Of a DNA stretch of 64,000 nt, positions 1 through 8,803 are shown piece after piece. The first letter of the stretch is position 1; each line of letters begins with the position of its first letter. The DNA lies in assembly GCF_042682785.1 (NCBI RefSeq), contig NZ_JBHUIB010000003.1, positions 62,001 through 126,000 on the forward strand. Direction: 5' to 3'. The stretch comes from Thalassotalea_F euphylliae. Its GTDB lineage: Bacteria > Pseudomonadota > Gammaproteobacteria > Enterobacterales > Alteromonadaceae. The position numbers and the translations under genes were made by a program. The notes under the pieces were generated by a model, which was not told the origin of the DNA, made no database searches, and saw only the letters and a program-made list of their open reading frames with translations.

Positions 1-335
1 GCGTGGGCATCGATTACGGCGTACTCTGCCAACACACCTTGTTTGGTCAGGTCTGAATGCCAGATAACACGTTCACCGAATATAGGGCTATGTTCGTCGC
101 CACTTGCAACTACTTTACCGACACCATCAAGCACAGGAATATGCGGGTATTGCCATTGACTGTGGCCTGATAAAGCCAATTTTGTGTCAACGGGGTTTAG
201 CGCTGCATATTCAACTTTAATGAGCAACTGTCCCTCTTTGGGCTCTGGTACCGGCACTGACATTTCTGTCAGTGCAAAGTCCTCTCCAGCATGCTCTAGC
301 ACTAGTGCTTTCATTGTGTCTGGTTTTACAAACAT
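1..335 (-). CDS. Zinc-type alcohol dehydrogenase / quinone oxidoreductase family protein (3' part outside window)
   Basis: Only the first 111 residues are inside the window; the gene runs off the left edge. What is visible is the N-terminal GroES-like half of a medium-chain dehydrogenase/reductase: an opening MKALVLEHAG-type strand after a seven-residue leader, then a segment with PVLDGVGKVVASG and a later LAEYAVID strand, as in quinone oxidoreductases. The NAD(P)H-binding half is not seen, so substrate and cofactor cannot be judged. A second ATG at 314 is also a family-typical start. It begins 13 bases after the stop of the RND pump on the same strand, so it is probably the last gene of the efflux operon. 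Confidence 0.8.
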   Translation of the reverse strand, partial: MFVKPDTMKALVLEHAGEDFALTEMSVPVPEPKEGQLLIKVEYAALNPVDTKLALSGHSQWQYPHIPVLDGVGKVVASGDEHSPIFGERVIWHSDLTKQGVLAEYAVIDAH

Positions 336-348
336 AGTCGCTGTTTAC

Positions 349-3300
349 CTAATTCCTAACGCTATCTTCTGTCTTAGTTTCTAGACGATCTTTCTGTTTT
401 GTTACCAGCATATAGAATACTGGCGTAAATAACAGTCCGAAAATTGTTACGCCTATCATGCCAGAAAATACCGCTACACCCATAGCTTGGCGCATTTCTG
501 CTCCGGCACCATTAGCAAGCACTAGTGGAATAACCCCAGCGGTAAATGCGATAGAGGTCATTAAAATAGGGCGCAAACGTAATCTACACGCTTCTAAAAT
601 AGCCGCGAATGGAGATTGACCGCCGTCTTGAATTTCTTTGGCAAATTCCACCATTAAAATAGCGTTTTTACAAGCCAGTGCTACCAATACAATGAGCGCA
701 ATTTGCGTAAAGATATTGTTATCGCCACCGATTAACGCAACGCCAGCGAGAGCAGAGAATATCGTCATGGGCACGATTAAAATAATCGCCAATGGTAAGC
801 GCAGGCTTTCATATTGTGCCGCGAGTACAGTAAATACAAGTACGACTACCAGCGGGAAAATATACACCATGGTATTGCCCGCTAATATTTGCTGATAAGT
901 GACCTCTGTCCACTCATAAGCCATGCCTTTAGTCAGCGTTGCTGACAACACTTCTTCGATAGCTTGCTGTGCTTGGTCAGAACTGAAGCCAGGCGCTGGG
1001 CTTCCGTTCAATTCTGCACTTGGGTAGCCGTTGTAGTGCATGACGCGATCTGGGCCGGTATTTGGTGTTACCTCGACCACGGCACCTAATGGCACCATTT
1101 GCCCAGCAGCGTTACGCACTTTTAAGGCTAATATTTGCTGTGGATCCGCTCTGAAGTTTGCATCTGCTTGTGCGTTAACTTGATACGTTCGGCCAAATAA
1201 ATTGAAGTCGTTAACATATAGCGAACCTAAATAGACTTGCAGTGCATCAAATACTTCATCCAAAGGAATACCAAGAATAAGCGCTTGCTCTCGGTCTACC
1301 TCAATATCCATTTGTGGTACTTGTATTCTGAATGTTGAATATAGCCCCATCAATTCTGGACGTTTTTGTCCTTCAGAAATAACAGTCTGCAGGCTGTTGA
1401 ATAACGCTTCAAAACCTTGATTACTTCTGTCTTCAATTTGCAATTTAAAGCCACCGGTTGAGCCTAAACCTTGAATAGGCGGAGGTGGGAAAATCGCAAC
1501 AAAAGCTTCGTCAATAATCGAAAACTGTTGGTTGAGCTTAGCAACAATAGCGTTTGCAGATAACTGAGGGTCTTTACGTTTGCTAAAGTCATCCAAGGTA
1601 ACAAAGACTATGCCGCTGTTCGGGCTATTGGTGAAGCCGTTAACGGATAAACCTGGGAATGAAACGGTATCTGCGACACCATCGGTGTCTAATGCAATTT
1701 GCTCCATTTCCTTGATGACAGCTTCGGTGCGATCCAAGCTCGACGCATCTGGTAACTGCGCGATCGCAACAAGGTATTGCTTGTCTTGCTGAGGAATAAA
1801 GCCACCTGGCACTGCGTTGAACAATGCGCCAGTACCACCAACAAGGGCGATATAAAGTACGAATACAATCAATGAAAAACGGATTAACTTTTTAACGATA
1901 GCTTCATAGGCGTTGGCACCTTTGTCGAACAAACGGTTGAACGGATTAAAAATAAAGCGGCTTAGACTCTTGTCCAAAGTACGTGTTAGCCAATCTGGCT
2001 TTTCTTCTTTGCCTTTTAACAGAAGCGCGGAAAGTGCAGGCGATAAAGTCAGTGAGTTAATCGCTGAAATAATCGTTGAAATGGTAATCGTCAACGCAAA
2101 CTGTTTGTAGAATTGGCCTGATAAGCCGGTAATGAATGCAGTAGGAATAAATACCGCACAAAGCACAAGGGCGATAGCGATAATCGGGCCTGTAACTTCT
2201 GTCATCGCTTTTCGTGTCGCTTCTAATGGCGTTAATCCTTGGTGAATATTACGCTCGACGTTTTCGACGACTACGATGGCGTCATCTACGACTATCCCTA
2301 TTGCTAACACTAGGCCAAATAACGAAAGAGTATTAATAGATACGCCAATCCACTGCATAATGGCAAATGTACCAATCAGTGAAACAGGTACAGCAATCAA
2401 CGGAATGATAGATGCTCGCCAGGTTTGAAGGAAAAGGATAACAACTATAACCACAAGTACTATGGCTTCGAGTAAGGTCGCGATAACCGCATCAATAGAG
2501 CCACGTACAAACACCGTTGGGTCATACGCAATTTTATATTCGACACCAGCAGGGAAGTCAGCTGACAGTGTTTTCATGGTTTCGCGCACTTGGTCAGATA
2601 GCTCGATAGCGTTTGAGCCCGGGCGCTGGAAAATAGGCATGGCTACGGCAGGTTTACCATTTAATAGGGCGCGAAGTGCGTAGGTATTTTGCCCTAGTTC
2701 TACTCTTGCTACGTCTTTAAGGCGTGTAATTGCGCCATCACTGCCAACTTTGATCACGATATCGTTGAACTCTTCGATCGAGTTTAAACGGCCTTTCACG
2801 TTGAGCAGCACTTGAAACTCGTTATCAAGTGCTGTTGGTTGAGCGCCTAAAGAACCCGCCGCAACCTGACGGTTTTGAGATCGAATAGCTTGAATAACAT
2901 CCATAGCCGTTAAATTTCGGGCAGCAACGGCTTCTGGATCAAGCCATACTCGCATGGAATACTCGCCGCCACCAAAGAGTTGAACATCGCCAACACCGCC
3001 TAAGCGAGCAATTTGGTCTTTGATATACAAGCTTACATAGTTAGATAAATAGCTGATTTCACGCGACTCGTCGGGCGAGTATAAGTGCACGACCATGGTT
3101 AAATCAGGTGACGCTTTTTCTGCAACCACACCCAATCGTTGCACTGTTTCAGGTAATCGTGGCAACGCACTGTTAACACGATTTTGAACCTGTACCTGTG
3201 CTTTATCCAAATCAGTGCCAAGAGCAAAGGTAACGGTGAGTGTCATACGGCCGTCACTTGTTGCTTGAGAGAACATGTAAAGCATATTCTCTGTACCATT

Positions 3301-3513
3301 AATTTCTTGCTCAAGTGGCGTTGAAACGGTTTCTGCTATGACTTTCGGGTTTGCACCTGGGTAATTCGCCGTAACAACCACTGTTGGCGGTACAACTTCA
3401 GGGTATTCACTTACCGGAAGTTGAAATAATGAAATAGAGCCGGCAATTAAAATAACCAGCGACAGCATTGACGCAAATATTGGTCGCTGAATGAAAAAAT
3501 GAGAAAAATTCAT
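349..3513 (-). CDS. RND multidrug efflux pump, inner-membrane subunit (HAE1 / AcrB family)
   Basis: A 1054-residue protein of AcrB/MexB length. It opens with the typical first helix (FFIQRPIFASMLSLVI), has the large periplasmic loops, and keeps the proton-relay motifs: VVDDAIVVVENV in TM4 and ACKNAILMVEFA in TM10, that is the paired aspartates and the lysine of AcrB. It should work as a trimer in the inner membrane, exporting drugs or other amphiphiles by proton antiport with the upstream membrane fusion protein and an outer-membrane TolC channel. No TolC gene lies in the operon, so one encoded elsewhere is presumably used. The fusion-protein stop lies 20 bases upstream. Substrate cannot be predicted. 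Confidence 0.96.
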   Translation of the reverse strand: MNFSHFFIQRPIFASMLSLVILIAGSISLFQLPVSEYPEVVPPTVVVTANYPGANPKVIAETVSTPLEQEINGTENMLYMFSQATSDGRMTLTVTFALGTDLDKAQVQVQNRVNSALPRLPETVQRLGVVAEKASPDLTMVVHLYSPDESREISYLSNYVSLYIKDQIARLGGVGDVQLFGGGEYSMRVWLDPEAVAARNLTAMDVIQAIRSQNRQVAAGSLGAQPTALDNEFQVLLNVKGRLNSIEEFNDIVIKVGSDGAITRLKDVARVELGQNTYALRALLNGKPAVAMPIFQRPGSNAIELSDQVRETMKTLSADFPAGVEYKIAYDPTVFVRGSIDAVIATLLEAIVLVVIVVILFLQTWRASIIPLIAVPVSLIGTFAIMQWIGVSINTLSLFGLVLAIGIVVDDAIVVVENVERNIHQGLTPLEATRKAMTEVTGPIIAIALVLCAVFIPTAFITGLSGQFYKQFALTITISTIISAINSLTLSPALSALLLKGKEEKPDWLTRTLDKSLSRFIFNPFNRLFDKGANAYEAIVKKLIRFSLIVFVLYIALVGGTGALFNAVPGGFIPQQDKQYLVAIAQLPDASSLDRTEAVIKEMEQIALDTDGVADTVSFPGLSVNGFTNSPNSGIVFVTLDDFSKRKDPQLSANAIVAKLNQQFSIIDEAFVAIFPPPPIQGLGSTGGFKLQIEDRSNQGFEALFNSLQTVISEGQKRPELMGLYSTFRIQVPQMDIEVDREQALILGIPLDEVFDALQVYLGSLYVNDFNLFGRTYQVNAQADANFRADPQQILALKVRNAAGQMVPLGAVVEVTPNTGPDRVMHYNGYPSAELNGSPAPGFSSDQAQQAIEEVLSATLTKGMAYEWTEVTYQQILAGNTMVYIFPLVVVLVFTVLAAQYESLRLPLAIILIVPMTIFSALAGVALIGGDNNIFTQIALIVLVALACKNAILMVEFAKEIQDGGQSPFAAILEACRLRLRPILMTSIAFTAGVIPLVLANGAGAEMRQAMGVAVFSGMIGVTIFGLLFTPVFYMLVTKQKDRLETKTEDSVRN

Positions 3514-3533
3514 AAGAACCTCGCGAACGCTAA

Positions 3534-4700
3534 TTAGCGTGCTGCAATCGTATCGGTCGCTGCTGATTCATCTATGGTGAGCTTTACAGCAGATAAATCG
3601 AGCGTGACGCGACGCGGCGTAACAGGCATGCCAGGGCCAACTTTTGCAGGGCCATTGACGGCGATTTGGTCATCCAAGGTTAAGCCTTTATTAATAACGC
3701 GGAAATTACCATGACGCTCACCCACCTCAACCAACTTGTACTCCAAGACATTGTCGTTGCTTACGGTCAATACAAAACGGTTTTTTAAGTCAGTGCCGAT
3801 GGCTCTATCAGGGATCAGAATTTTGTTACTAATATCACTTGAAGCAAGTTGAAGTCGTGCAAAGGCACCCGGCTTCAATGCTGCGTCTTCATTGCTAAAA
3901 CTGGCGCGAACACGCAGGGTACCTGTTGATGGATTAATTGTATTATCGACAAAATCTACAAAACCGTGGTGTTTGACTTGCTTATTGCCCGTTAGGCTCA
4001 ACGTCACAGGTAATGGCGTGTTTGACGTTACTTCACTAAATTCACTGTTCCAAGTGCGCTCATCAATATTGAAATAAGCGTACATTTCTTCATTCGCTAT
4101 GATGGTCGTTAGTACACTTTTATTGGCAGTAACATTATTTCCACGGGTGATATCCGCGCGTGAAATAACACCATCGATAGGTGATTTTACCTCCGTAAAC
4201 GTTAGGTCAAGCTTTGCAGCATCAAGTTGTGCACGAAGGGCGAGTAAATCGGCTTGACGCTGTTTGGTATCCGCGACTCTTGATTCCATTTGCTCTTCGG
4301 AAATGGCACTTCGCTTGCCCAAATTAACGGCGCGTTGTTCTTTACTTTGGGCTTGTTCAAGGGCTGCTTCAGCACTAGTGATTTCTGCTTTGAGCCTGGC
4401 AACTTCTGCTTGAAAGGGACGAGGATCGATCTGAAAAAGCACATCGCCTTTATTGACTTGTTGCCCCTCATTAAAAGAAATGTTGTGAATAACCCCCGAC
4501 ACGCGTGGCATTAAGGTCACAACTTCTGGTGACTCTAATCGAGTTGTATATGTGTGCCAGCGTTGTACAGCTTCATAAGCGACGGATGCAACATCAATTG
4601 CAGTAGGTGGTGGTGCGATAGATTGCTGTTCTGACTGAGGATTACAGCCACTTAATATAATTGCTGTGAGAACACTTAATACTGAAAATTTGTACTTCAT
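3534..4700 (-). CDS. RND efflux periplasmic adaptor (membrane fusion protein)
   Basis: A 388-residue AcrA-type lipoprotein. The N-terminus (MKYKFSVLSVLTAIILSGC) has a lipobox with the acylated cysteine at about residue 19. It is followed by a biotinyl-lipoyl-like segment (MPRVSGVIHNISFNEGQQV), a coiled-coil alpha-hairpin rich in A/E/Q/K at about residues 100-160, a second lipoyl half (VKSPIDGVISRADI) and beta-barrel and membrane-proximal domains. It links the AcrB-like pump to an outer-membrane channel. It is the first gene of the operon and is divergent from the LysR gene at 4808, which is the likely regulator. Confidence 0.95.
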   Translation of the reverse strand: MKYKFSVLSVLTAIILSGCNPQSEQQSIAPPPTAIDVASVAYEAVQRWHTYTTRLESPEVVTLMPRVSGVIHNISFNEGQQVNKGDVLFQIDPRPFQAEVARLKAEITSAEAALEQAQSKEQRAVNLGKRSAISEEQMESRVADTKQRQADLLALRAQLDAAKLDLTFTEVKSPIDGVISRADITRGNNVTANKSVLTTIIANEEMYAYFNIDERTWNSEFSEVTSNTPLPVTLSLTGNKQVKHHGFVDFVDNTINPSTGTLRVRASFSNEDAALKPGAFARLQLASSDISNKILIPDRAIGTDLKNRFVLTVSNDNVLEYKLVEVGERHGNFRVINKGLTLDDQIAVNGPAKVGPGMPVTPRRVTLDLSAVKLTIDESAATDTIAAR

Positions 4701-4807
4701 AATACTTCTCCAAATTTGATGGGAAGTATTTTAAAAGTTTAATTGATGTTTAATAAGCATGTATAATTCAATTCACTGTTGCTAATAATGCACCAATAGG
4801 GCGTGAT

Positions 4808-5788
4808 ATGGATACGGCAAGTCGACTTTTACTTTTTCTTGATGTCACAGAGCGAGGTTCGTTTGCGAAAGTGGCTGAGCATCAAAATATTGATCGCTCT
4901 GTTGTTTCAAAGCAAATTGCAAAATTAGAAGAAGAGTTAGGTGTGCGACTACTCAACAGAACCACACGGTCATTCTCTATTACTGGTGCCGGCAATGAAG
5001 TGCTTCGTAAAGCGAAAGAGTTGAAGCTTCTACTAACAGAAACAAAGCGCCTTGCAGAGAATTATCACTCTGAGCCAAAAGGAACATTAAAAATAACCAG
5101 CAGTTATTCAATTGCTGAGCGAGTGCTTCAACCTGTTGTAAACGATTTTCAGCGCCGATTTCCACAAGTTACTATTGAATTGGTGATAACGGATAAGGTA
5201 ATTGATATTGTCGGCGATGGCTTTGATTTGGCCTTTCGAGTGGGGGAATTGAAAGACTCTTCGCTTGTCGCCCGCTTTCTTGCCAGAAATCGGTTGTTAT
5301 TGCTTGCTGCGCCGTCTTTTGTAAAGCGCTATGGAGACCCTCAAACAACAGCAGACTTGGCTAAATTACCGGCTGCTTGCTACGCCAGTGAATACATTCG
5401 AGCTGACTATATCGATTACTTCAATGAAGAAAATGCGTTAGTCAGGCTCAATATGCGAAGCAACTACTTTGCAAATGATATTGATATGATGAAACAGAAA
5501 GTGTTGGCTGGTGATAGCTACTATTTAGCGCCAGCATTTCATATTGATAACGAAGTTAATGCAGGCCAATTGGTGCCTATAATGCAGCATTTAAAATTGA
5601 AAGACTTTGCTGCTATTTATGCAGTGTACCCACACCGAGATTTACCATTACGAACGCGATTATTCTTCGATGCCGTCAAAGAATATATAGGTGAAAACCT
5701 CCCAGCATGGGAAGCAAACATACCAGGTTTTGAGGATATGTACGGCAATCCCACCAGAGATATCTGGCATCCAGATATAGGAGGCTAA
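4808..5788 (+). CDS. LysR-family transcriptional regulator, divergent from the RND operon
   Basis: A 326-residue LysR-type regulator. The N-terminal winged helix-turn-helix covers about residues 5-65 (FAKVAEHQNIDRSVVSKQIAKLE then LGVRLLNRTTRS), followed by a periplasmic-binding-like effector domain (TLKITSSYSIAERVLQP, then DLAFRVGELKDSSLVAR). This resembles the CrgA/AaeR-type subgroup. It is divergent from the efflux operon with 107 bases between the two starts, the usual arrangement for a LysR protein controlling its neighbour. The effector is unknown. The C-terminus is slightly longer than usual, and the stop codon lies inside a perfect inverted repeat. Confidence 0.93.
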   Translation: MDTASRLLLFLDVTERGSFAKVAEHQNIDRSVVSKQIAKLEEELGVRLLNRTTRSFSITGAGNEVLRKAKELKLLLTETKRLAENYHSEPKGTLKITSSYSIAERVLQPVVNDFQRRFPQVTIELVITDKVIDIVGDGFDLAFRVGELKDSSLVARFLARNRLLLLAAPSFVKRYGDPQTTADLAKLPAACYASEYIRADYIDYFNEENALVRLNMRSNYFANDIDMMKQKVLAGDSYYLAPAFHIDNEVNAGQLVPIMQHLKLKDFAAIYAVYPHRDLPLRTRLFFDAVKEYIGENLPAWEANIPGFEDMYGNPTRDIWHPDIGG

Positions 5789-5805
5789 TGTTTCAAATTA
5801 GCCTC
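5781..5805. terminator. Perfect 9-bp inverted repeat between convergent genes
   Basis: GAGGCTAAT and ATTAGCCTC are separated by 7 bases and include the stop codon of the LysR gene. The adjacent 5761-5777 (TATCTGG, CAT, CCAGATA) forms a second perfect hairpin within the coding end. Neither is followed by a T-run, so this is at best a weak, possibly Rho-assisted, end signal for the two convergent genes. Confidence 0.4.
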
Positions 5806-5821
5806 TGAAAGCTGCAATCAA

Positions 5822-6169
5822 CTAGTCGAATACGTAGGGGCAACCACCAAAGTTATTCATGTCTTCATCCCAGCGCCAGACGTCATTCGCTCTGCGCCAA
5901 GCGCTGTGATAAAATTCCATCAGACACGAACCTTGTTCCAATTGAATAAGAATCGTATCGCCTTCATTCACTTTGTCATAATCGGGGTATGTTGACGTAG
6001 CCCCAAAGGTTAGGCCGCCTTTACTGCCGGCATACTCCTGCCAAAAAACTTCTACATTGCTACCTTTTTGATATTCAACGGTATGGGCTGTAGAGCCACT
6101 TTGTTGAGCACAAGCGGTGATTAACGGAGTACTCACTACTAACAGCGCAGTGCTAAATAATTTTTTCAT
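5822..6169 (-). CDS. Small predicted lipoprotein of unknown function
   Basis: A 115-residue protein with a clear lipoprotein signal: MKKLFSTALLVVSTPLITAC, lipobox cysteine at residue 20. The mature part is about 95 residues with several aromatic residues and two further cysteines (SCLMEF, and GGCPYVFD at the C-terminus). No family is recognised. A good ribosome-binding site (AGGAG) lies just before the ATG. It is convergent with the LysR gene, from which 33 bases separate it, and has no operon partner on its own strand. The function cannot be inferred. Confidence 0.75.
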   Translation of the reverse strand: MKKLFSTALLVVSTPLITACAQQSGSTAHTVEYQKGSNVEVFWQEYAGSKGGLTFGATSTYPDYDKVNEGDTILIQLEQGSCLMEFYHSAWRRANDVWRWDEDMNNFGGCPYVFD

Positions 6170-6385
6170 TAAATCTCTCCTAAAGTTTGGGAAACTCCCA
6201 ATAGGTTTAGTTATATTTATATATAAAAATGCGCATCGCGCTTGTTAAAGCTAAGAAAGGAATAACGACAATAATCTTTCAATTGAAGGCAATGTTTATG
6301 GTGAATTTAAAAGGCCCTTGTATTGAACCACGTATCAAATTAGGATGATGTCTCTCTTATTCATTTCTGTGAAGGAATTAAGGCC

Positions 6386-6664
6386 ATGAACAATTCAGCC
6401 GAATCTTTTGCAGATCTCTTGCTTTAATTTAGCGCTCCGCTAAACAGCTTAGATCTCGCAAACATTACTATTATCTAGCGTTGCTGTTAGATGCTGATGT
6501 GTAGGCAGATCACTCCAACTATTAAAGACACCCTAAAGCCCAAGTTGGCTTGGATTCTATGCATACATGAAAACTTGCGCATCGCTAGTTTGGCTAAAAT
6601 AACGGGTCGTTCAGCGATACATGACACGCTGGACGAAAAAAGGAACATGTATGAAACGACTTAA
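6386..6664 (+). pseudogene. Possible decayed AraC-family regulator remnant
   Basis: Reading one frame from the ATG at 6386 to the TAA at 6662 gives protein-like segments broken by stops at 6425, 6476 and 6488. The first part (NNSAESFADLL, then FSAPLNSLDLANITII) resembles the start of cupin-type AraC regulators. The last part (RQITPTIKDTLKPKLAWIL, then ENLRIASLAKITGRSA) resembles the linker and first HTH helices of the same family, with most of the middle and the second HTH missing. The frame stays continuous over 279 bases apart from the stops. It lies just upstream of, and overlaps by 14 bases, the SDR gene it may once have regulated. The similarity is judged by eye. Confidence 0.35.
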
Positions 6665-7460
6665 CGGGAAAGTGGCGCTTATCACGGGCGCAGCACGAGG
6701 TATAGGTGCAGCTATCGCAAAACTTTTTGTTGCTGAAGGCGCCAAAGTGCTAGTGACCGATATTAATGATGTTTTGGGTCAAGACTTAGCAAGTGAACTA
6801 GGCGCACAAGCGCATTATTTACACTTAGATGTGGCAAAAGAAAGTGACTGGCATGATGCTGTCAGCTTCATTTCTTCAGAATACGGGCACCTTGATGTAC
6901 TCGTCAACAATGCGGGAATTACCGGCTTTTTAGAAACCGATGGCCCTCATGATCCGGAAAGCTTTGAGTTATCTAGCTGGCGCAAAGTGCATCAAACCAA
7001 TATTGAGGGTGTTGCTCTTGGCTGCAAGCACGCGATTTCAATCATGAAAGAAAAGCAGTCGGGTAGTATTATTAATATATCTTCCCGTTCAGGGTTGGTT
7101 GGTATACCAGGCGCTGCGGCCTACGCTTCGAGCAAAGCAGCCGTGCGAAATCACACTAAGTCAGTGGCGCTGCATTGTGCTAGTTATCAATATGGAATAC
7201 GTTGCAATTCGGTACATCCTGGCGCGATTTTGACGCCAATGTGGGATGCCATGTTGGGTGAAGGAGAAGCGAGAGCCGTTTCAATAGAGCATGTGTCATC
7301 AGAGATACCGCTAGGTAGAATGGGTAATGCCGATGACGTCGCATACGGTGTACTTTATCTTGCGTCTGATGAGTCTAAATATGTAACAGGTATCGAACTC
7401 AATATCGATGGTGGCATTTTAGCTGGAGCTGCTGCCTCACCTAGTGCTAATGACGACTGA
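6651..7460 (+). CDS. Short-chain dehydrogenase/reductase (classical SDR)
   Basis: A 269-residue NAD(P)-dependent oxidoreductase. It has the glycine-rich cofactor motif TGAARGIG at residues 12-19, NNAG at 86-89, a catalytic serine at about 145, and Tyr158-x-x-x-Lys162 in YASSK. The end (NIDGGI) is typical of hydroxysteroid-dehydrogenase-like and glucose-dehydrogenase-like SDRs. Asp37 after the second strand suggests a preference for NAD(H). An in-frame ATG exists at 6621, but the start at 6651 is chosen because AAGGAA lies just before it and the family starts there. It is a single gene ended by a strong hairpin terminator. The substrate is unknown. Confidence 0.93.
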   Translation: MKRLNGKVALITGAARGIGAAIAKLFVAEGAKVLVTDINDVLGQDLASELGAQAHYLHLDVAKESDWHDAVSFISSEYGHLDVLVNNAGITGFLETDGPHDPESFELSSWRKVHQTNIEGVALGCKHAISIMKEKQSGSIINISSRSGLVGIPGAAAYASSKAAVRNHTKSVALHCASYQYGIRCNSVHPGAILTPMWDAMLGEGEARAVSIEHVSSEIPLGRMGNADDVAYGVLYLASDESKYVTGIELNIDGGILAGAAASPSANDD

Positions 7461-7475
7461 TAGTGAAAGCCTTCG

Positions 7476-7503
7476 AAAAGCGAGCATCATGCTCGCTTTT
7501 TTA
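7476..7503 (+). terminator. Rho-independent terminator after the SDR gene
   Basis: AAAAGCGAGCA, loop TCA, TGCTCGCTTTT, then more T residues. An 11-bp perfect stem with an A-run before and a T-run after, able to work in both directions between the SDR gene and the convergent GST-like gene. Confidence 0.9.
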
Positions 7504-7533
7504 TTAATAAGGCGTTAAGCCCATGCCAACACG

Positions 7534-8622
7534 TTAAATCCATACTAAGACATTGTGTTCACGTTTAACGGGAGCATCAATTTTTACGTCTAGCAAACCT
7601 TCTCCGTTAATCGATTTAAGAAATGTAGACTGCGCAGTTCGGTCTGCGTCTATTTCGCTCAAGGAAGACAGTACCCTTTGCAGTTTCCATTGTGAAAAGG
7701 GCGTCACAAGTCGTTTTCCTGTGGCATTGCCAAGCGTAAAAGACGTTTCACTAATTGCTCTGGGAATTGCTATGTCTCGGTTTTCACCTTTCCAGTATGC
7801 AACTGCTTCAGGCGTTTTTAGCATGTGCGTCAAAAAATCTTGGCAAAGTGTGTGAAGAATAGGTGTTAGTGTTTCAGGAATCTTGTCATCGGCTATCCAT
7901 TCACCTACTGCTTCTGGTGTTTCATTCATTCGGGTAATCCAACGGACGACATTTGGTGCGATGCTATCCATGATAGCTTTAGGGGTTGGGTCAGTGTAGA
8001 GGTGAGCAGAAAGAGGGCCTATTAAGCCGAAATCACCAATAGAGGCTTTGTTACCAAGTAAGTAATTGTGCTCTGCGAAGTGGCAATCTAACTGAGGTAA
8101 AAGTTCTTTTTCGAACCAGTCTTCTAGTGCCGGTACAATGCTCGGGGTAATACCTATTTTCGGGACGAAGCCTCGAAATTTGATACCCACTTTTTTACCA
8201 ATAAACTTTTGTAAAAATCGAGGCAAGTTAGGGAATACAGTTTGGCCAAATTGTTGATAAATATAGTCATCATCACCAACATTCCAGCGATAGTGCATAG
8301 CGGGTAATAACACCCATTCGTCACCAAACCACTCGAACAACTTAGCGACTAACAGTTGCTTTGGTGCAGATGGAAATACACTATTTTTGGGGTACGCCTT
8401 TTCAAGAAAGTCAATGATGTTAGCAGTATCTTGAATATATTCATTGCTAGGGGTTTTCAGCACTGGAATAAAACGCACGCCAGTATTCGGTAGGATAACT
8501 TTCTTGTACACACGGTATGTTGATAGAACCTCGTTAAACGGGATGTTTTTGTATCGAAGGTAGGCGCGAGCTTTTCCTGTATACATAGAAATTGGCGCAC
8601 CATAGAGGGTATATGTCGACAT
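7534..8622 (-). CDS. Glutathione S-transferase-like protein with long C-terminal extension
   Basis: A 362-residue protein. Residues 1-80 form a GST N-terminal thioredoxin fold (YTLYGAPISMYTGKARAYL, then VRFIPVLKTPSNEYIQDTANIIDFLE; the V-P turn and the D-T-A-N-I pair bind glutathione in this family). Residues of about 90-245 look like the all-helical GST C-terminal domain (YLLGNKASIGDFGLIGPL). The last 110 or so residues go beyond normal GST length and are not recognised. The YGAPISMYTGKA loop places a serine where many GSTs have the catalytic Ser/Cys. It lies downstream of the tandem DsbA-like gene on the same strand with a 181-base gap. The substrate is unknown. Confidence 0.8.
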   Translation of the reverse strand: MSTYTLYGAPISMYTGKARAYLRYKNIPFNEVLSTYRVYKKVILPNTGVRFIPVLKTPSNEYIQDTANIIDFLEKAYPKNSVFPSAPKQLLVAKLFEWFGDEWVLLPAMHYRWNVGDDDYIYQQFGQTVFPNLPRFLQKFIGKKVGIKFRGFVPKIGITPSIVPALEDWFEKELLPQLDCHFAEHNYLLGNKASIGDFGLIGPLSAHLYTDPTPKAIMDSIAPNVVRWITRMNETPEAVGEWIADDKIPETLTPILHTLCQDFLTHMLKTPEAVAYWKGENRDIAIPRAISETSFTLGNATGKRLVTPFSQWKLQRVLSSLSEIDADRTAQSTFLKSINGEGLLDVKIDAPVKREHNVLVWI

Positions 8623-8803
8623 AACGTGTGTCTCAATTATTATTTTATGTAATATTCCTGTTCAACATAAACTGAGAAAGCCCGAAGAGAAACAAGTTTT
8701 TGTTTTTGATGCTTTTCCCGACAAGGAAAGCTAGCGAATAAAAGCAAGAATAGCCAGGCAACAAATGCCTTTAGGCTTGAGCATTGAATTAGGACGCGTA
8801 TCA

